A stretch of DNA of 64,000 bases from positions 349,287 to 413,286 of the forward strand of contig NW_001799555.1 in the NCBI RefSeq assembly GCF_000165425.1, written 5' to 3'. The first letter of the stretch is position 1, and each line of letters opens with the position of its first letter. Below the pieces are notes generated by a model. That model searched no databases. It was not told the DNA's origin and saw only the letters and a program-made list of their open reading frames with translations. This document shows, piece after piece, positions 53,361-64,000 of the stretch. The stretch is from Paramecium tetraurelia. Taxonomy: Eukaryota > Ciliophora > Oligohymenophorea > Peniculida > Parameciidae. A program made the position numbers and the translations under genes.

Positions 53361-54475
53361 TCAATCACACCATTACATTCTTTTTCCATTTACCCATTGT
53401 CCTTTCCTCTTTCCCTACTAAGAATTAGTATATTCACCGATTCCATGTTGTTTACCATATTCCCATTGCCCAGAATATTATCGAGAATCAGCTAACTAAA
53501 TTAATATTTTGATTACGCCATGCCAAAGTTCCAAAACCATGCTTTTTGTCATTCTTATACTCTCCTTAATAAATAGTACCATCTGCCCATGACATTTTGC
53601 CTTTTCCATCCATCTAATCGTTTACCCACTCTCCTTCATATTTTCTACCATCACTCCATGTATAAGTACTACAATATAGAAGGCTACAATTACCCTTATC
53701 CATTAAACTAATTATTTTTAAACGAACCTTCATAAAGAGAACCATCAGGAAATTTATAGACTCCATATCCTTCACGCTTTCCTAATTTGAATTAACCTGT
53801 ATAACTAGATTAATCAGAGAAAAATTCGAATCCCTATCCATTCTATAAATTTTCAAACCAATCTCCTTTATACATGGAGCCATCACCATGATAATACTCA
53901 CCATATCCGTGATGTTGATCATCACACCATTATCCTATATAATAATCGCCGTCAGCATAAATCATTCTACCCTTTCCATTGGCTGTTCCTCGAGAAAATT
54001 AACCTTCATATATTGACCCATTTTTCATGATTTAAACTCCTTTTTATTTAATAACTGAATTTTACCTTTTCCATTTTTTTGACCCTCTAGCCATCCTCCT
54101 TGGTATAAACTCCCATTGGTTAATTCATATACTCCATAAAAATAAGCTTCAGAGTCTTCAACTTCAAAAGGGGCCAATCTATCTAATAGTTCCTGCGTTA
54201 AAATCATCTCGTACTTTGACTTTGAATGAGGATGTCTAGAACAATTAAGATGTTAATTTAGCTTCTTTAACATCAGGTCTATGAATTTCTAACAGTAAGG
54301 AATCATCTAATTATCTGGTTTTGGTTTATGATAAATTCTTCTCTAAATCTCCTTGAATTAATGGTTCATCTGGAAGAGCCCCTACTTCTCGAATGGTCTC
54401 AATTTTGCTAGTAAAGGTTAGTGGAGGGGCCTCACTTAGAACAGCTATTTATTCAGAACATACACATTATCCCAT
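53361..54475 (-). CDS. MORN-repeat protein with N-myristoylation motif
   Basis: The product starts MGQCVCSEQ, a dual acylation context, followed by about 85 residues of unique sequence. From about residue 100 a series of MORN repeats fills the protein: YGVYELTNGSLYQGGW, NGSIYEGQF, YYIGQW, HHGYGEYYHGDGSMYKGDW, YGVYKFPDGSLYEGSF and others. Four introns (22, 26, 25, 25 nt) give 338 residues and a whole codon count. MORN proteins bind membranes or scaffolds and occur in cilia and basal bodies (for example radial spoke heads). With acylation a cortical or ciliary membrane site is likely. The exact family is not fixed. Confidence 0.82.
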
Positions 54476-54513
54476 TATTTAATTTATTTTATAAGTATAT
54501 AACTATTAATTGT

Positions 54514-56400
54514 TCACTATTTTCTGATCAAATTGGAATTGTTCCTTACTTCTTGCTCCATAAAATGTAAGATTCTCATTTCTAAATTCTGGTTCTTCTT
54601 CACTTATCCATCAAATGCTTATTTAACAGATTACAATTCATCTAATTTTACTTAATATTCTTTATCCTTTCTCTATATGATTTAATCTATATTGTAATTA
54701 AATTATGTTACTTAATTGATTAAGTTTCCATTGTAACTCCTGTATTTCCAAAGAGTTATTATTAAAATTATTCATATTTTCTAATTGTCTTCTATAATTA
54801 TCCATTTCTAATTAATTCTAGTTAATCTATTGTTCTAATTATCTAAAGTATATTCTATAGAATACCTTGACTTTGACTCATAATGTAATAGAATTTATTC
54901 ATAGTCTTTAATTTTATCATTCAAATTCTAAATTTAAGTTTCAAATAACGCCTTTTCTGCATTTGATAACATATTATGACTATCTTCCGAGATTTATCTT
55001 TATTCTAAACGTTCTCTCATTTCAGATATTTCCTACCATAATATTTGGTACCTTGAAGTAGCCTATTATAACTCATTTTATTATGATTAAACCTATTAAA
55101 CATAATTATTCTAATTATAAAATATTTAGATACTTCAGATTGGTCTTTTTGAATATTTAAGATGCTTATTTGTTCCTTCAATTAAGATATCGTGTTATTT
55201 AGAGAAGTAATTGTCTAATGATTATTTATTTGCTCTTATCTAATTTGCTTTAAATCATTTTCTAATTAGTTAATGTATACAATGTATTCTGCCTTTTGAG
55301 ATTGATCTTTTAATTGTTTCTCTAGACTAGATATCTTTTAATTCAGAAGGTCGTTCTCTTATTACAGAGAATCCTTTTAATTTAAAAAGCTTTGCGATTT
55401 TACCTCCAAAGAAGTAATAGTTTCTTTTAATTATTCAAATGTTTAATGATCTAATTAGGTATGCTGTAATTGTTATCTGAGATTATCATTACTAATTTGA
55501 AGTGTTAATAACTTAATTTCTGCTTATTCTAATTTGTAGCTCAATTCTCTCTGGGTATAATTGCCTTTTGTATTAGATGAATTTGGATGAGTATTGATAT
55601 GTAAATTTTGATTCATATTTGGATTCATATTCTCTTTGTGTAATCTATTTTACGTTGACAATAACAAATCTTGATATTTTCTGTCTGATTCTGATATTAG
55701 CGATATTAGTTTTTTGTTTTCTTCTTGCTAATAATTTATTTAATGATTTAATTTAGAATTGTCATTTACTAGGACCGTAATTTTTTGTTGTAATTATTCC
55801 ATTATTAATTTTAGTTTATCATATTCAGAATTGCTTTGTAATGTATTGAGGTGATTTCGAATCTGAACATTTTCTTCAACTAATTAATTAGATAGTTAAG
55901 CAGATGATTTAATAACTTATATAACTTGATCAAATTGACTCTAAACAACTTTATCAAATGATTTTTTGAGATCTTCTAACTGACAAATAGCGAATCTAAG
56001 TTGATCTTTCAAAATCTCAAAATTATTAATTTTCATTCCTTTAGGTATTGTTGTGCTCTTTTTATCAAAATGACTTTCTTGAGTATAATTTAATGTTGAA
56101 TTAAAACTAGTAGAATCTAATAATCTATTAGGTTGGGTTTTGTTGGGCATCAAAGTAGCAGTAGATCCAGATTTGCCTCTGACCTAATAGAATGAACTCC
56201 TCTAACTTTGATTAACTGGTAAATCCTTTATTGGTGATAATTGATCAATTATGCTCCTTGAAATGTATATTGTTAATTTACATTCTCATTTTCTAACAAC
56301 TCATGTAATTAGGATTGCTATGCTATTTCTAAGGTGGTGTAACACTTGATTGGCGTACTTGATACACTGTTGCTGGTTTTTGAGTTTGTTACATACTCAT
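54514..56400 (-). CDS. Long coiled-coil protein
   Basis: A 596-residue product with four introns (25, 23, 23, 25 nt); the spliced frame has a whole codon count. A Ser/Thr/Gln-rich N-terminus (TQKPATVYQVRQSSVTPPQ) is followed from about residue 120 by nearly uninterrupted coiled coil with a short break at Asn/Pro/His-rich sequence. Stop TGA is 39 bp from the MORN gene start. No family recognised; cytoskeletal scaffold is a guess from composition. Confidence 0.7.
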
Positions 56401-56462
56401 TTTGCTGTTATAAAAATTTGAATTATTAAATTTATATTTGTTTAATGAAAATGGAAACAAGA

Positions 56463-57557
56463 TCAAGCTTGGTTGGCAAGTCTTTGGTTTCTTTCATGGT
56501 TTTCATCTTCAACTTAGTTAAATCTGGCTTCAACCATCTCTTCTAATTGAGCAACCAATTAGAGTTCGTTTCTTCTGGCTTAAGTGGCATAGTTGTATTC
56601 GTTGGCGAAGGTTGAGCATAAAGCTTAAGCTTAATCCCAAAGTTATTGGTTTCTTTAGAGTTTTCCTGAGGCGGTTTATGCAATAGCTGATTGAGTTCCG
56701 ATTTATTGGTTCAATGAATCAAGTTTATTTTAGAGTCTTTCGTTTTAGGCTTCAAGTCTAGCGATGGTTTATCCAATTCTATCCTTTTAGTCATTGAATG
56801 CAGCAACTGAAACAGCGTTTGATTCAGTGAAGTCGTTGTATGCTTCTTAAATGTTACCTCTCAAGGTTTCCAAAAGTTAAGCAACTCTTTCAAGAGCTGA
56901 TTCATCAAGTTATCCTTCTTAGGCAGCCAATTAAGCAAAGGCATAGAAGACTGGGGCAAACTTGGTAGTTTCCTTGATGTTGAAGGCAGTTTAGAGCATG
57001 CTCTTTGAAACTCTACTGATTTCAGCGAATGATCCTGATCCACTGTAGATGGTGGCTAAGATATCAGATGCTTCATCAATTGCATGGAGAGCGTCTTCAT
57101 AATCTCTTCCTCTTCTCTTGAAGTATCCAGCTTCAGTTTCTGCAGCACTCAAAACGCTGTTTAAGTGTTCTTAAGCTGAGAAGTATTATTATTAGTTGAC
57201 TTCTTATTGGTTGGTAGCTCTGATCTTTGAGGTTTAAGCAACATTCAAAGCTGCAGTTGAATCTCTGAGGACATTGCTGGCATCAGTGACTTCAGCTCTT
57301 CTGAAAGAATTTTCAGATTCACATTCTGTGACTTAGACGTTGTAAATCTCATCATGATTAACTTATTCTGTGTTAACAGCATCTCTGAAGTCTCTCAATA
57401 CGTTCAAAATAGCATCGAGGGGTGATTTGTTCTTTAATTTTGCTTCAACTTCAGCCATAACAGCTGTGATTGATCTCTTCTTGGAGTAGTCCAAGTTGAA
57501 TTTTGTTGTAGCACTAGCAACGGCCAAAATGACCAATAGGCACAAAGCAAGTCTCAT
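56463..57557 (-). CDS. Trichocyst matrix protein precursor (paralogue 2)
   Basis: A 364-residue intronless frame. The signal peptide (MRLALCLLVILAVASA) is followed by KKRSITAVMAEVEAKLK, the same block as in the gene at 21474. The body is helical and Ala/Gln/Glu-rich; the C-terminus reads LCSTFANEYNYATQARRNE. Codons are richer in G/C than the neighbours, with many gcc, ctc and ttc codons, as expected for a highly expressed secretory gene. The two paralogues lie 34 kb apart in the same orientation and are clearly diverged, so this is not a recent tandem copy. Confidence 0.88.
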
Positions 57558-58063
57558 TGTAATAATAATATTTTATCATTTTTTTTCTTCCTCATAAAAT
57601 AAATTAGAAAAACGGATATTTTATCGAAAAACAACTAACTAAATACATAAATCATTTCATTTTCTTCAACCGATTCTCCTTTAGTTAACAAAGCAAATCA
57701 AACTAAACTCAATTCCTTATGGTTAACATCCTAAAATAAGGTTCTTGAACTCACATTATACTATTCAAATTTAACCCTCGTTTTTTATACATAATACAAT
57801 ATTCTTTTACTCTTAACAGATCTTAAAATATATATTATGCATATTTTCTTAAATCTAATATTATTCTTTTTTACCTATACTCAATTTTCATTACTAAATC
57901 ATATATGTTAGTAAATTTTATATTTTTTTTTGACTGAAAATTGATTTGATGTCATAATAATTCAACGATTAAAATAAAAATTCGATTTTTAAACGTTTAT
58001 GTTATGATAAAATTATTATGGATCATATTTTTTACTTAATATAATATAACACGAATAAATACA
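57558..58063. other. Intergenic region, promoter of the trichocyst gene
   Basis: About 500 bp upstream of the trichocyst gene and downstream of a syntaxin. It includes AAAAACGGATATTTTATCGAAAAAC about 55-80 bp from the ATG. No open frame or RNA gene. Confidence 0.4.
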
Positions 58064-58645
58064 TCATTTAATAAACATTAATCCAACAATTACAATTAAA
58101 ATGCATATTATTACAATCCTATATCCTATTTTTGTTTTTTAAGACTATTAAGCTTTAACCAATTCTTATGAAGCTTTTTATGTTTTATTTTCTGCATAAG
58201 TATAATTATCTTCGATTGTAAACATTTGATCAACTTATTAGGTTGCAACCTCATGGATTTTCTCATATATACTTTTAACTGTTTCCATACTTTTATGAAC
58301 ATTTTACAATCTCTATTTTCTTTATGTCACATTATCTTCAAACAATTATACTTCCACTTAATGATTATCATGCAACAAACTAGTGTCTTCATCTACATTA
58401 TTATATTCCATTTCTTGTAATCTCTTATTTTGTTATGAATAATATTTCATTAATTTCATGATCTAGTTCTCATCGCCCTTTTTTATACGTTTTTGTATTT
58501 CTTTTTTTATATTTTCTGACATCTATTTGCATTTACTCAAATATTCAGATCGATGATTTCCTTCAACTTCCTCATCAAGGAGATTTCGAAATTTTTCAAT
58601 ATCATTTTTTAATTTATCATCTTCATCTTAATTATCTTAATACAT
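58064..58645 (-). CDS. Syntaxin-type Q-SNARE
   Basis: A 193-residue intronless product: a hydrophilic N-terminus (MYQDNQDEDDKLKNDIEKF), a SNARE motif from VTQRKQRLQNVHKSMETVKS through IHEVATQQVDQMFTIEDN, and a C-terminal anchor (IVIICILIVIVGLMFI). The zero-layer Gln, seven residues before the conserved Ile, is TAA (58235-58237). Short length resembles the syntaxin family without a long Habc domain. The ATG is 12 bp from the stop of the upstream coiled-coil gene on the same strand. Confidence 0.85.
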
Positions 58646-58657
58646 TTAATATATAAA

Positions 58658-59803
58658 TCATAACAAATATTATTCTTTTATCTTAAAATTATAATATTAA
58701 CACGTATTAGATAATTCATCTAATATTAATTTATTTTATTGAAGCCTATAAGAATATTATTAATGCTTATCCAATATTGTTTTTACTTACTATTCTCTTT
58801 CATTCTATAGTTTCTCTAATCGTTATTTTACATTAATAAATTTGATATCTTAAGTAATGGATCTAACAGTTCTATTTGGTTCTGATCTCTATTCTTCATA
58901 TCTAAATGTATTGTTATATTTATTAGATTCACTACTGGACATGTTTATTTGCAAAGATTTCTTTTTCTATTTTATTTTGTTCTTTGATTTCTTCTATTAT
59001 TCTTTTTATGTTAAATTTAAAAGTTTGTTATAAATCTAGGTCAACCTATTTTATTCTTGTTCTTCTTTTGTCTTATTTGACTTCTCAAGATGTTAGTGAA
59101 TCTAATATAAACCAAATTATGTACTATTTCATCTTAGCCATGTAATCGTTATTTAATATTATCTAAACGTTAAGACTTTCTTTGTGATGCAGCATCCATA
59201 CTTTTATTCAATTTCTTAAAAAATTCAAACTATAACATAGATCAATAAAAAATACCTCATCTAAATGCTTAGGCTCTGCCAATTTCATCGTTGGTGTTTC
59301 TTAAATAGTAACTTCTTTTTTTTATTACATTTTCTATGGAACTTACTCCACTAATTCTACTTTTGCTGTAGTTTCTTCTTTGATTTCTTTAATTTCATCT
59401 TAGACTGACATCTTTCTTGGCTTCCTTTTTACATTCTTTTTTTTTAACTTATTTGATAATGCAATCAATTAAGTTTCCTTTTTTTTCAAACTCTGTTCCA
59501 TTGATGAGGACAGCTTATTATTTAGCTTTTATAGTTTTGCACTATAATCAGCTTATAATTTCTTTTTGTTCTCATGAATGGATTCCAATTTTAAAACATT
59601 CTATTTTGCTCTTTGCATTTACTCTTCATAACAATAATTGCATTACCTTGCAATGGATTCAAATAGACTCCACCATCTTAACTTCCCTCAAGGCAGTTTT
59701 CAAGTCCTAAGAATATAAATCTAATATACTTTGAAGTTCCTTCGTATAAGGTAATAATATATTTTACATAAATTATTAAAATCTTTAAATAAAATTGATC
59801 CAT
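58658..59803 (-). CDS. Basic coiled-coil protein
   Basis: Three introns (23, 26 and 23 nt) yield 357 residues with a whole codon count. The start MDQFYLKILIIY is uncertain because it is more hydrophobic than the rest; the true start could be internal. The body is highly charged, with KKKNVKRKPRKMSVQDE and long heptads, and ends in coiled coil (KTILDKHQQYSYRLQQNKL). No family recognised. Confidence 0.6.
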
Positions 59804-60381
59804 TATAATTAATGATTTATTACATCATAACTTTTACAACCCTAGCCTTCCATTTACAAATTCTGATATAGAATATAAAGTAAAAGTAAATCGAAATTAT
59901 TATGTTCTACAACTTAATCCGAGCATATAAATAATGATTCTCGATCTACTGAGATGAAGAGATGAAACAATTAAGAAATTTTTGAAACAGAGATTCTTTA
60001 TAAATGAAAATATTATATAATTAAAATTAAATTGAAATCAGAAATTTTATTCTCCCTCATTATGCATTCTATTATCATTAATTTTTAATATTTCTTCCAT
60101 AATAATATCATAAAAATGAAGATTGGTAATTTTGAACGATGAGTTCGTCTTAAATTTTATATTTGATTAATTAATAAATAAAAATATAGAAATCGAAAAA
60201 AATAATCTCCTGCTTCAAAATGGCAACAAAGTTTTTTTTCTAGATATGTTTATAGCAGTAGGAATTGATAATGTTAATCATATTTCAGTAATAGATTGAT
60301 AGATGTCAATAAAATAATTAAAATCAGATTTATTATTCCATTTTATTATATGAAAATAGAAATATTTATAAATTTATTTAA
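59804..60381. other. Intergenic region
   Basis: About 580 bp between two minus-strand genes. AT-rich, no supported frame. It must hold the promoter of the gene starting at 59803. Nothing else seen. Confidence 0.4.
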
Positions 60382-61851
60382 TCAACAACATCCCCTTTTT
60401 TTTTAAGATGCTATTAGCTGCTTATTAAATTAATTAAAATTATGATGTTAATTACTGCTTATTGATGAAAAATATTCTTTGTTAGACTACTTCACATTCT
60501 AATTATCGAGAATGTTAATTATATATTTTTAAATTTGAGGTACACTATTAAATTCATAATTTGCCATTACTAAAAATAGGATTTCATTGACAGCACTAAA
60601 ATAATTGATAATATAAACCTTAAATCTGCTATTGAGATAGTTTTTTGATTATAGATATACTTATATTTTCCTCCATTGAGAAAAACTTTAACAAAAAATT
60701 ATAACAACTAATCTATAGTTTGTTTTTTTGATTTTGCTTCCTGCCCATTCTGATTTTTTTATATTCTCATAACATATTCAGTAATTTGTCTCATTTCATT
60801 TAGGTGAAAGTCCAAATAACTATCTATCTAAGCTTTAAGTTTTTAGTCTTCTAATGGATAAAAACTTAACAGTCGATATTATTCACATATGTATTTTAAA
60901 ATTGCATGGCTTTCGAAGAGTGTAAAAGTTCCTTATTTAATGGATGGAACTGTCTTATCTGGATTTATTTAAGAATAATTATCGGATTTCAGAATATCTA
61001 TAACTTTTTCATTATACTCAATTTTAGCCAATAAAAATAATGATCTCACCGCTCTTGACGGCGATGAAAATGGATGAAAATATAGAGTAATTTATTCTTA
61101 TTTAGGTTATCTAGTCAATATTGATTAAATGAACTGATTTTTATATTTTTGTTTCGATATTAAATTAAAATAATCCTAATGTGATATGTATAATTCTGGT
61201 ATTTTAAAAATTCTCATAATATATTGCTCTAAAACTGGGAACTTTTCGAAATCAAAATTACAAATAAATAGGGATGTCAAATCACAAACTGCTCTTAAAG
61301 AATATACAATTGTTTACCTTATATCTGCAATTGTAAAGTTGTGTTAGTCAAAAATATAATTATAATGGCCATTGTTTAGAAAAGTTTTGATAAAAAAATG
61401 TAATACTTCTTCAATGTCAATTAGTCTCGAAACTCTATTTTCTGGAACTCTATCCCCTTTCAACAATGGTTTCAAATAAAACTCTTTAGAATAGTCTAAA
61501 AGTTTAGTAAATTCATTTTGATGCCAATCTAAATATGAATCAACTAAGGCTTAATTTTATAAACTCTTTTTGATATATATAAGCTTTTTTTACTTTAGGA
61601 TATAATCCGAAGTCAGGCTTGTTTATGCAAATGTATTTTATTATTGCGTGACTTTCAAATAAACTGAAAAACCCTTCAGTAATAGCTGGCACGGTCTGAT
61701 TAGGGTTGATATTAGTAAAAGCATGCTTGAGATTTTCCCCTTTGAGAACATCAATGATTTTTTCATTGAAATCGCTCTTTGTTAACTATAGGACTGTCTT
61801 AACAGATAAACATCTATGGGAGTAAGGATTAAAATAAAGTGTTATTAACAT
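60382..61851 (-). CDS. Protein of two fused theta-like glutathione S-transferase domains
   Basis: Three introns (28, 24, 23 nt) give 464 residues made of two GST units of about 215-230 residues. Unit 1: TLYFNPYSHRCLSVKTVLQL, NPNQTVPAITEG, LFESHAIIKYIC, then SYLDWHQNEFTKLLDY and FTIADIR. Unit 2: TLYFHPFSSPSRAVRSLFLL, NPDKTVPSIKQG, LFESHAILKYIC, then SYLDFHLNEMRQITEY and ISIADLR. Both units keep the ESHAI glutathione-binding motif, the cis-Pro VP and the C-terminal D of ADLR. Ser or Cys at the start of helix 1 fits theta-class catalysis. GSTs normally dimerise; here both halves are on one chain. The exact substrate is unknown. Confidence 0.85.
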
Positions 61852-61924
61852 TGATAATTAAATTTAATATTACATTGTTTGAAAATTATGAGCTTAATAA
61901 TTAACAAATATATAATTATTTATA

Positions 61925-62898
61925 ATGAAATATTAATCATTGAGTAACGATATTAGAAGGGTAAAAAGAATAGAATAAATTAAGGAAGATTAGTTGAATA
62001 AGTTAATCAGTAATATTGGATAAGAAATTTAATAGAAGTAGCTATTTTAATTAAACATATAGCATAGATGATCCGTATAAATATTTAATCAAAAGAAATT
62101 ATTCAATTGAGGATAGAACTTTAATAAAAAGAGATAACATTTAATAGCGCAGACCAAAAGGAAGTATGTCCATCGCTGAAATTTGGACAAAAAAGATGAA
62201 AAAGTAATGTGACAAAATATTAGAAGAGATGAAGAAGAAATAAAATAAATAAATGTAAATCTAATAATTATGTTAGGCTCGATTTATCAAAATAATAATC
62301 AATAGATAATAGATAAATTGATGAATCGATCCAATGTATACAATTTTTCTCTAAATAAAGCTCCATAAAATGCAAGTGCGATAATTGAATAATTGGGACT
62401 AAAAGCCTTAATGGGTAAAACTAAATAAAAGGACAAAAATAAGTAAATAGTCTAGTCCCCGCAACAAAAATTACAATCCCAATCCTAAATCTTAACTCAA
62501 TCTCCTCAACCTATTAGAGACAGATTTGCTTCGAACTTTCATTTTGAACCCACTTAATACTCCCCAATTTAGCAGTATCATCATAATAGCTAAAGTACAA
62601 GTTGTAGTACAAAAAATTTGTATAACGTAATAATAACATTAATAGAATCAATAGCAATTTTAGGAAATACAGCATTAAGAATGAAGTGAAAAGAGAAGTG
62701 AATAAATGTTTATACGAATGCGATTCATTAATTCAAAATTATCAAGATGTTGACACGTAAAAATCAATTGTAAAAAGTTCATAGAAGGTTGAAATAGCCA
62801 TCGAAAAGTCGTCTAGATATTTTTGTTGAAAAACAGCGAAGAGAAGCATTAGAAGAATTAATATTTATTGAAAGAAATAAACCTAAAAACATATATTG
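61925..62898 (+). CDS. Basic Gln/Lys-rich protein, partly unresolved introns
   Basis: ATG 61925 opens MKYQSLSNDIRRVKRIEQIK. At least three short introns follow (for example GTAGCTATTT..CATATAG), since TGA stops break all unspliced frames. Clear exon fragments include RRPKGSMSIAEIWTKKMKKQ, QSPQPIRDRFASNFHFEP and the C-terminal EKQRREALEELIFIERNKP, ending in TGA 62896-62898. The central exon borders near 62600-62760 were not fixed. The protein is strongly basic and low in complexity. It runs head to head with the GST gene, 73 bp between starts. Confidence 0.5.
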
Positions 62899-63638
62899 AT
62901 ATATATTTTATTTTAATTTTCCATTTATGAGTCATTTAATATATAACTATGAACTATAAAATTTAGTAGCAAAAATACTTTCTACTTCGAATTATTTGGA
63001 GATTATAGTTAAAGAAATTAATTATGTTTCCCTCTCATTGTCATAATCAATCTAAATAACATTGGAATTTGTAATAATTTAATCTTTACCAATAAAACTT
63101 TCTTATGATATCCTTTAATTTATAAGAATAAACGCATTGTGTAAGAATGTCTAATATATATAATTTAAATTATCTCATTGTAAAATAAGGCTACTACTTT
63201 GTGATTTATGAAAGTCTTCTAATTTTATAATCACAAATGAGGATTCCTGCTTAATTTTCGATTATTTAAGACAAATGATCAAGTGATGAATATCATTATA
63301 AGAAAATTAAGTTTGTTTTAAATGTAATGAGTTGGATAGAATACTAATGGTTGAATTTTTATGCTGTCAAATTAAAAATAACCAACTGTCAACTGCTAGG
63401 CTATCTTTTTATAAATATAATAAAGCAAGTATGCAAGGAGTAACTAAGAGCTAATATTCTTCAACAATAATTTGTAAATTCTTGAATTGCAATGAGAAAA
63501 GCAAAATAATTAATTCTTATATAAATTAATAATTTTAAAATGAACACTTTTATTTGTTATTTGAAAAGATAAAAGAAATATATAGTAAATTCAATAGTAT
63601 TATGACATTAACTCTGTATTCTCTAAATGTAACATCAT
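62899..63638. other. Noncoding stretch before the tandem repeat
   Basis: About 740 bp of AT-rich sequence without a supported frame on either strand. It leads directly into the 51-bp repeat array. No RNA gene recognised. Confidence 0.45.
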
Positions 63639-64000
63639 AATTGATACTAATTGTGTAACATTTTATTACTTATATATTTAATTAGTTATAAATGAGATCA
63701 ATTTTTTAAGATTCCATTCTTAAATCTTCTTATTGTATATAAATGAGAGCATTTTTGTAAAATTGAGTTTAAAATTAGAATATTTTTGTAAAATTATATT
63801 TCTTAAGTAAATCATAAATTCTAAATGAGATCATTTTTGAAAAATTGTATTTCTTATGTATATAATTAGTAATAAATGAGTTTATTTTTGTAAAATTGTA
63901 TTTCTTAAGTATATATTTATGAATAAACTAGATAAATTTTGTAACATTCCATTCTTAGATCATATAACTGACTACAATTGAGATTAATTAAGTAACATTA
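63639..64000. repeat. Imperfect 51-bp tandem repeat (minisatellite), continues past the edge
   Basis: Units starting near AAATGAGATCA occur at 63690, 63741, 63823, 63874, 63925 and 63976. Four of the five spacings are exactly 51 bp; the fifth is 82 because one unit carries a partial duplication. Each unit contains a TTTTTGTAAAATTGTATTTC-like core. A more diverged copy precedes at about 63639. The array runs off the window. TGA in the AAATGAG start of several units makes a coding repeat unlikely. Confidence 0.75.

Noticed and set aside
59417-59710. 97-codon plus-strand frame
   Set aside because: Antisense to the basic coiled-coil gene, whose exons give a whole codon count.

Overview
The window is macronuclear-type DNA from a ciliate, almost certainly a Paramecium close to P. 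tetraurelia. Conserved proteins read through only if TAA and TAG are glutamine and TGA is the sole stop. The zero-layer glutamine of both syntaxins is encoded by TAG or TAA. The DNA is very AT-rich, introns are mostly 19-33 nt with GT..AG ends, intergenic spacers are often 10-60 bp, and there are two trichocyst matrix protein genes. Standard-code ORFs fragment nearly every gene here, so the calls below were read by hand with the ciliate code. In most resolved genes the exon lengths sum to whole codons after the proposed introns are removed; exceptions are stated.

Left part (1-24 kb): a 3' gene fragment, a TTLL-type tubulin ligase, an unknown gene, a TMBIM/Bax-inhibitor-like membrane protein, a long coiled coil, a small MGC.. 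protein, an MGCGSS.. TPR protein, a pseudokinase, an MGATC.. protein, a multi-pass membrane protein, a C2 plus DUF1765-like protein starting MGSAC.., a trichocyst matrix protein and an NADP-dependent reductase of the MDR superfamily.

Middle (24-46 kb): four B-box zinc-finger genes lie within 9 kb, interleaved with an SPX-EXS (XPR1-like) phosphate exporter and a small two-pass membrane protein. Then come a CinA-like/NadD-like fusion, a Cache-type receptor-like membrane protein, a Q-rich protein, a CEP41-like rhodanese protein, a complete hybrid histidine kinase and several coiled-coil genes.

Right part (46-64 kb): SRP68, a small coiled coil, a Cys-rich membrane protein, an AGC-like kinase, two syntaxins, an MGQCVC.. 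MORN-repeat protein, two more coiled coils, a second trichocyst matrix protein, a protein with two fused GST domains, a basic protein, and an imperfect 51-bp tandem repeat running off the edge.

Themes are cilia/basal body (TTLL, CEP41-like, MORN, coiled coils), secretion (SRP68, SNAREs, trichocyst matrix) and signalling (histidine kinase, Cache, kinase, B-box). There is no sign of operons. No tRNA, rRNA, CRISPR or transposon was recognised.
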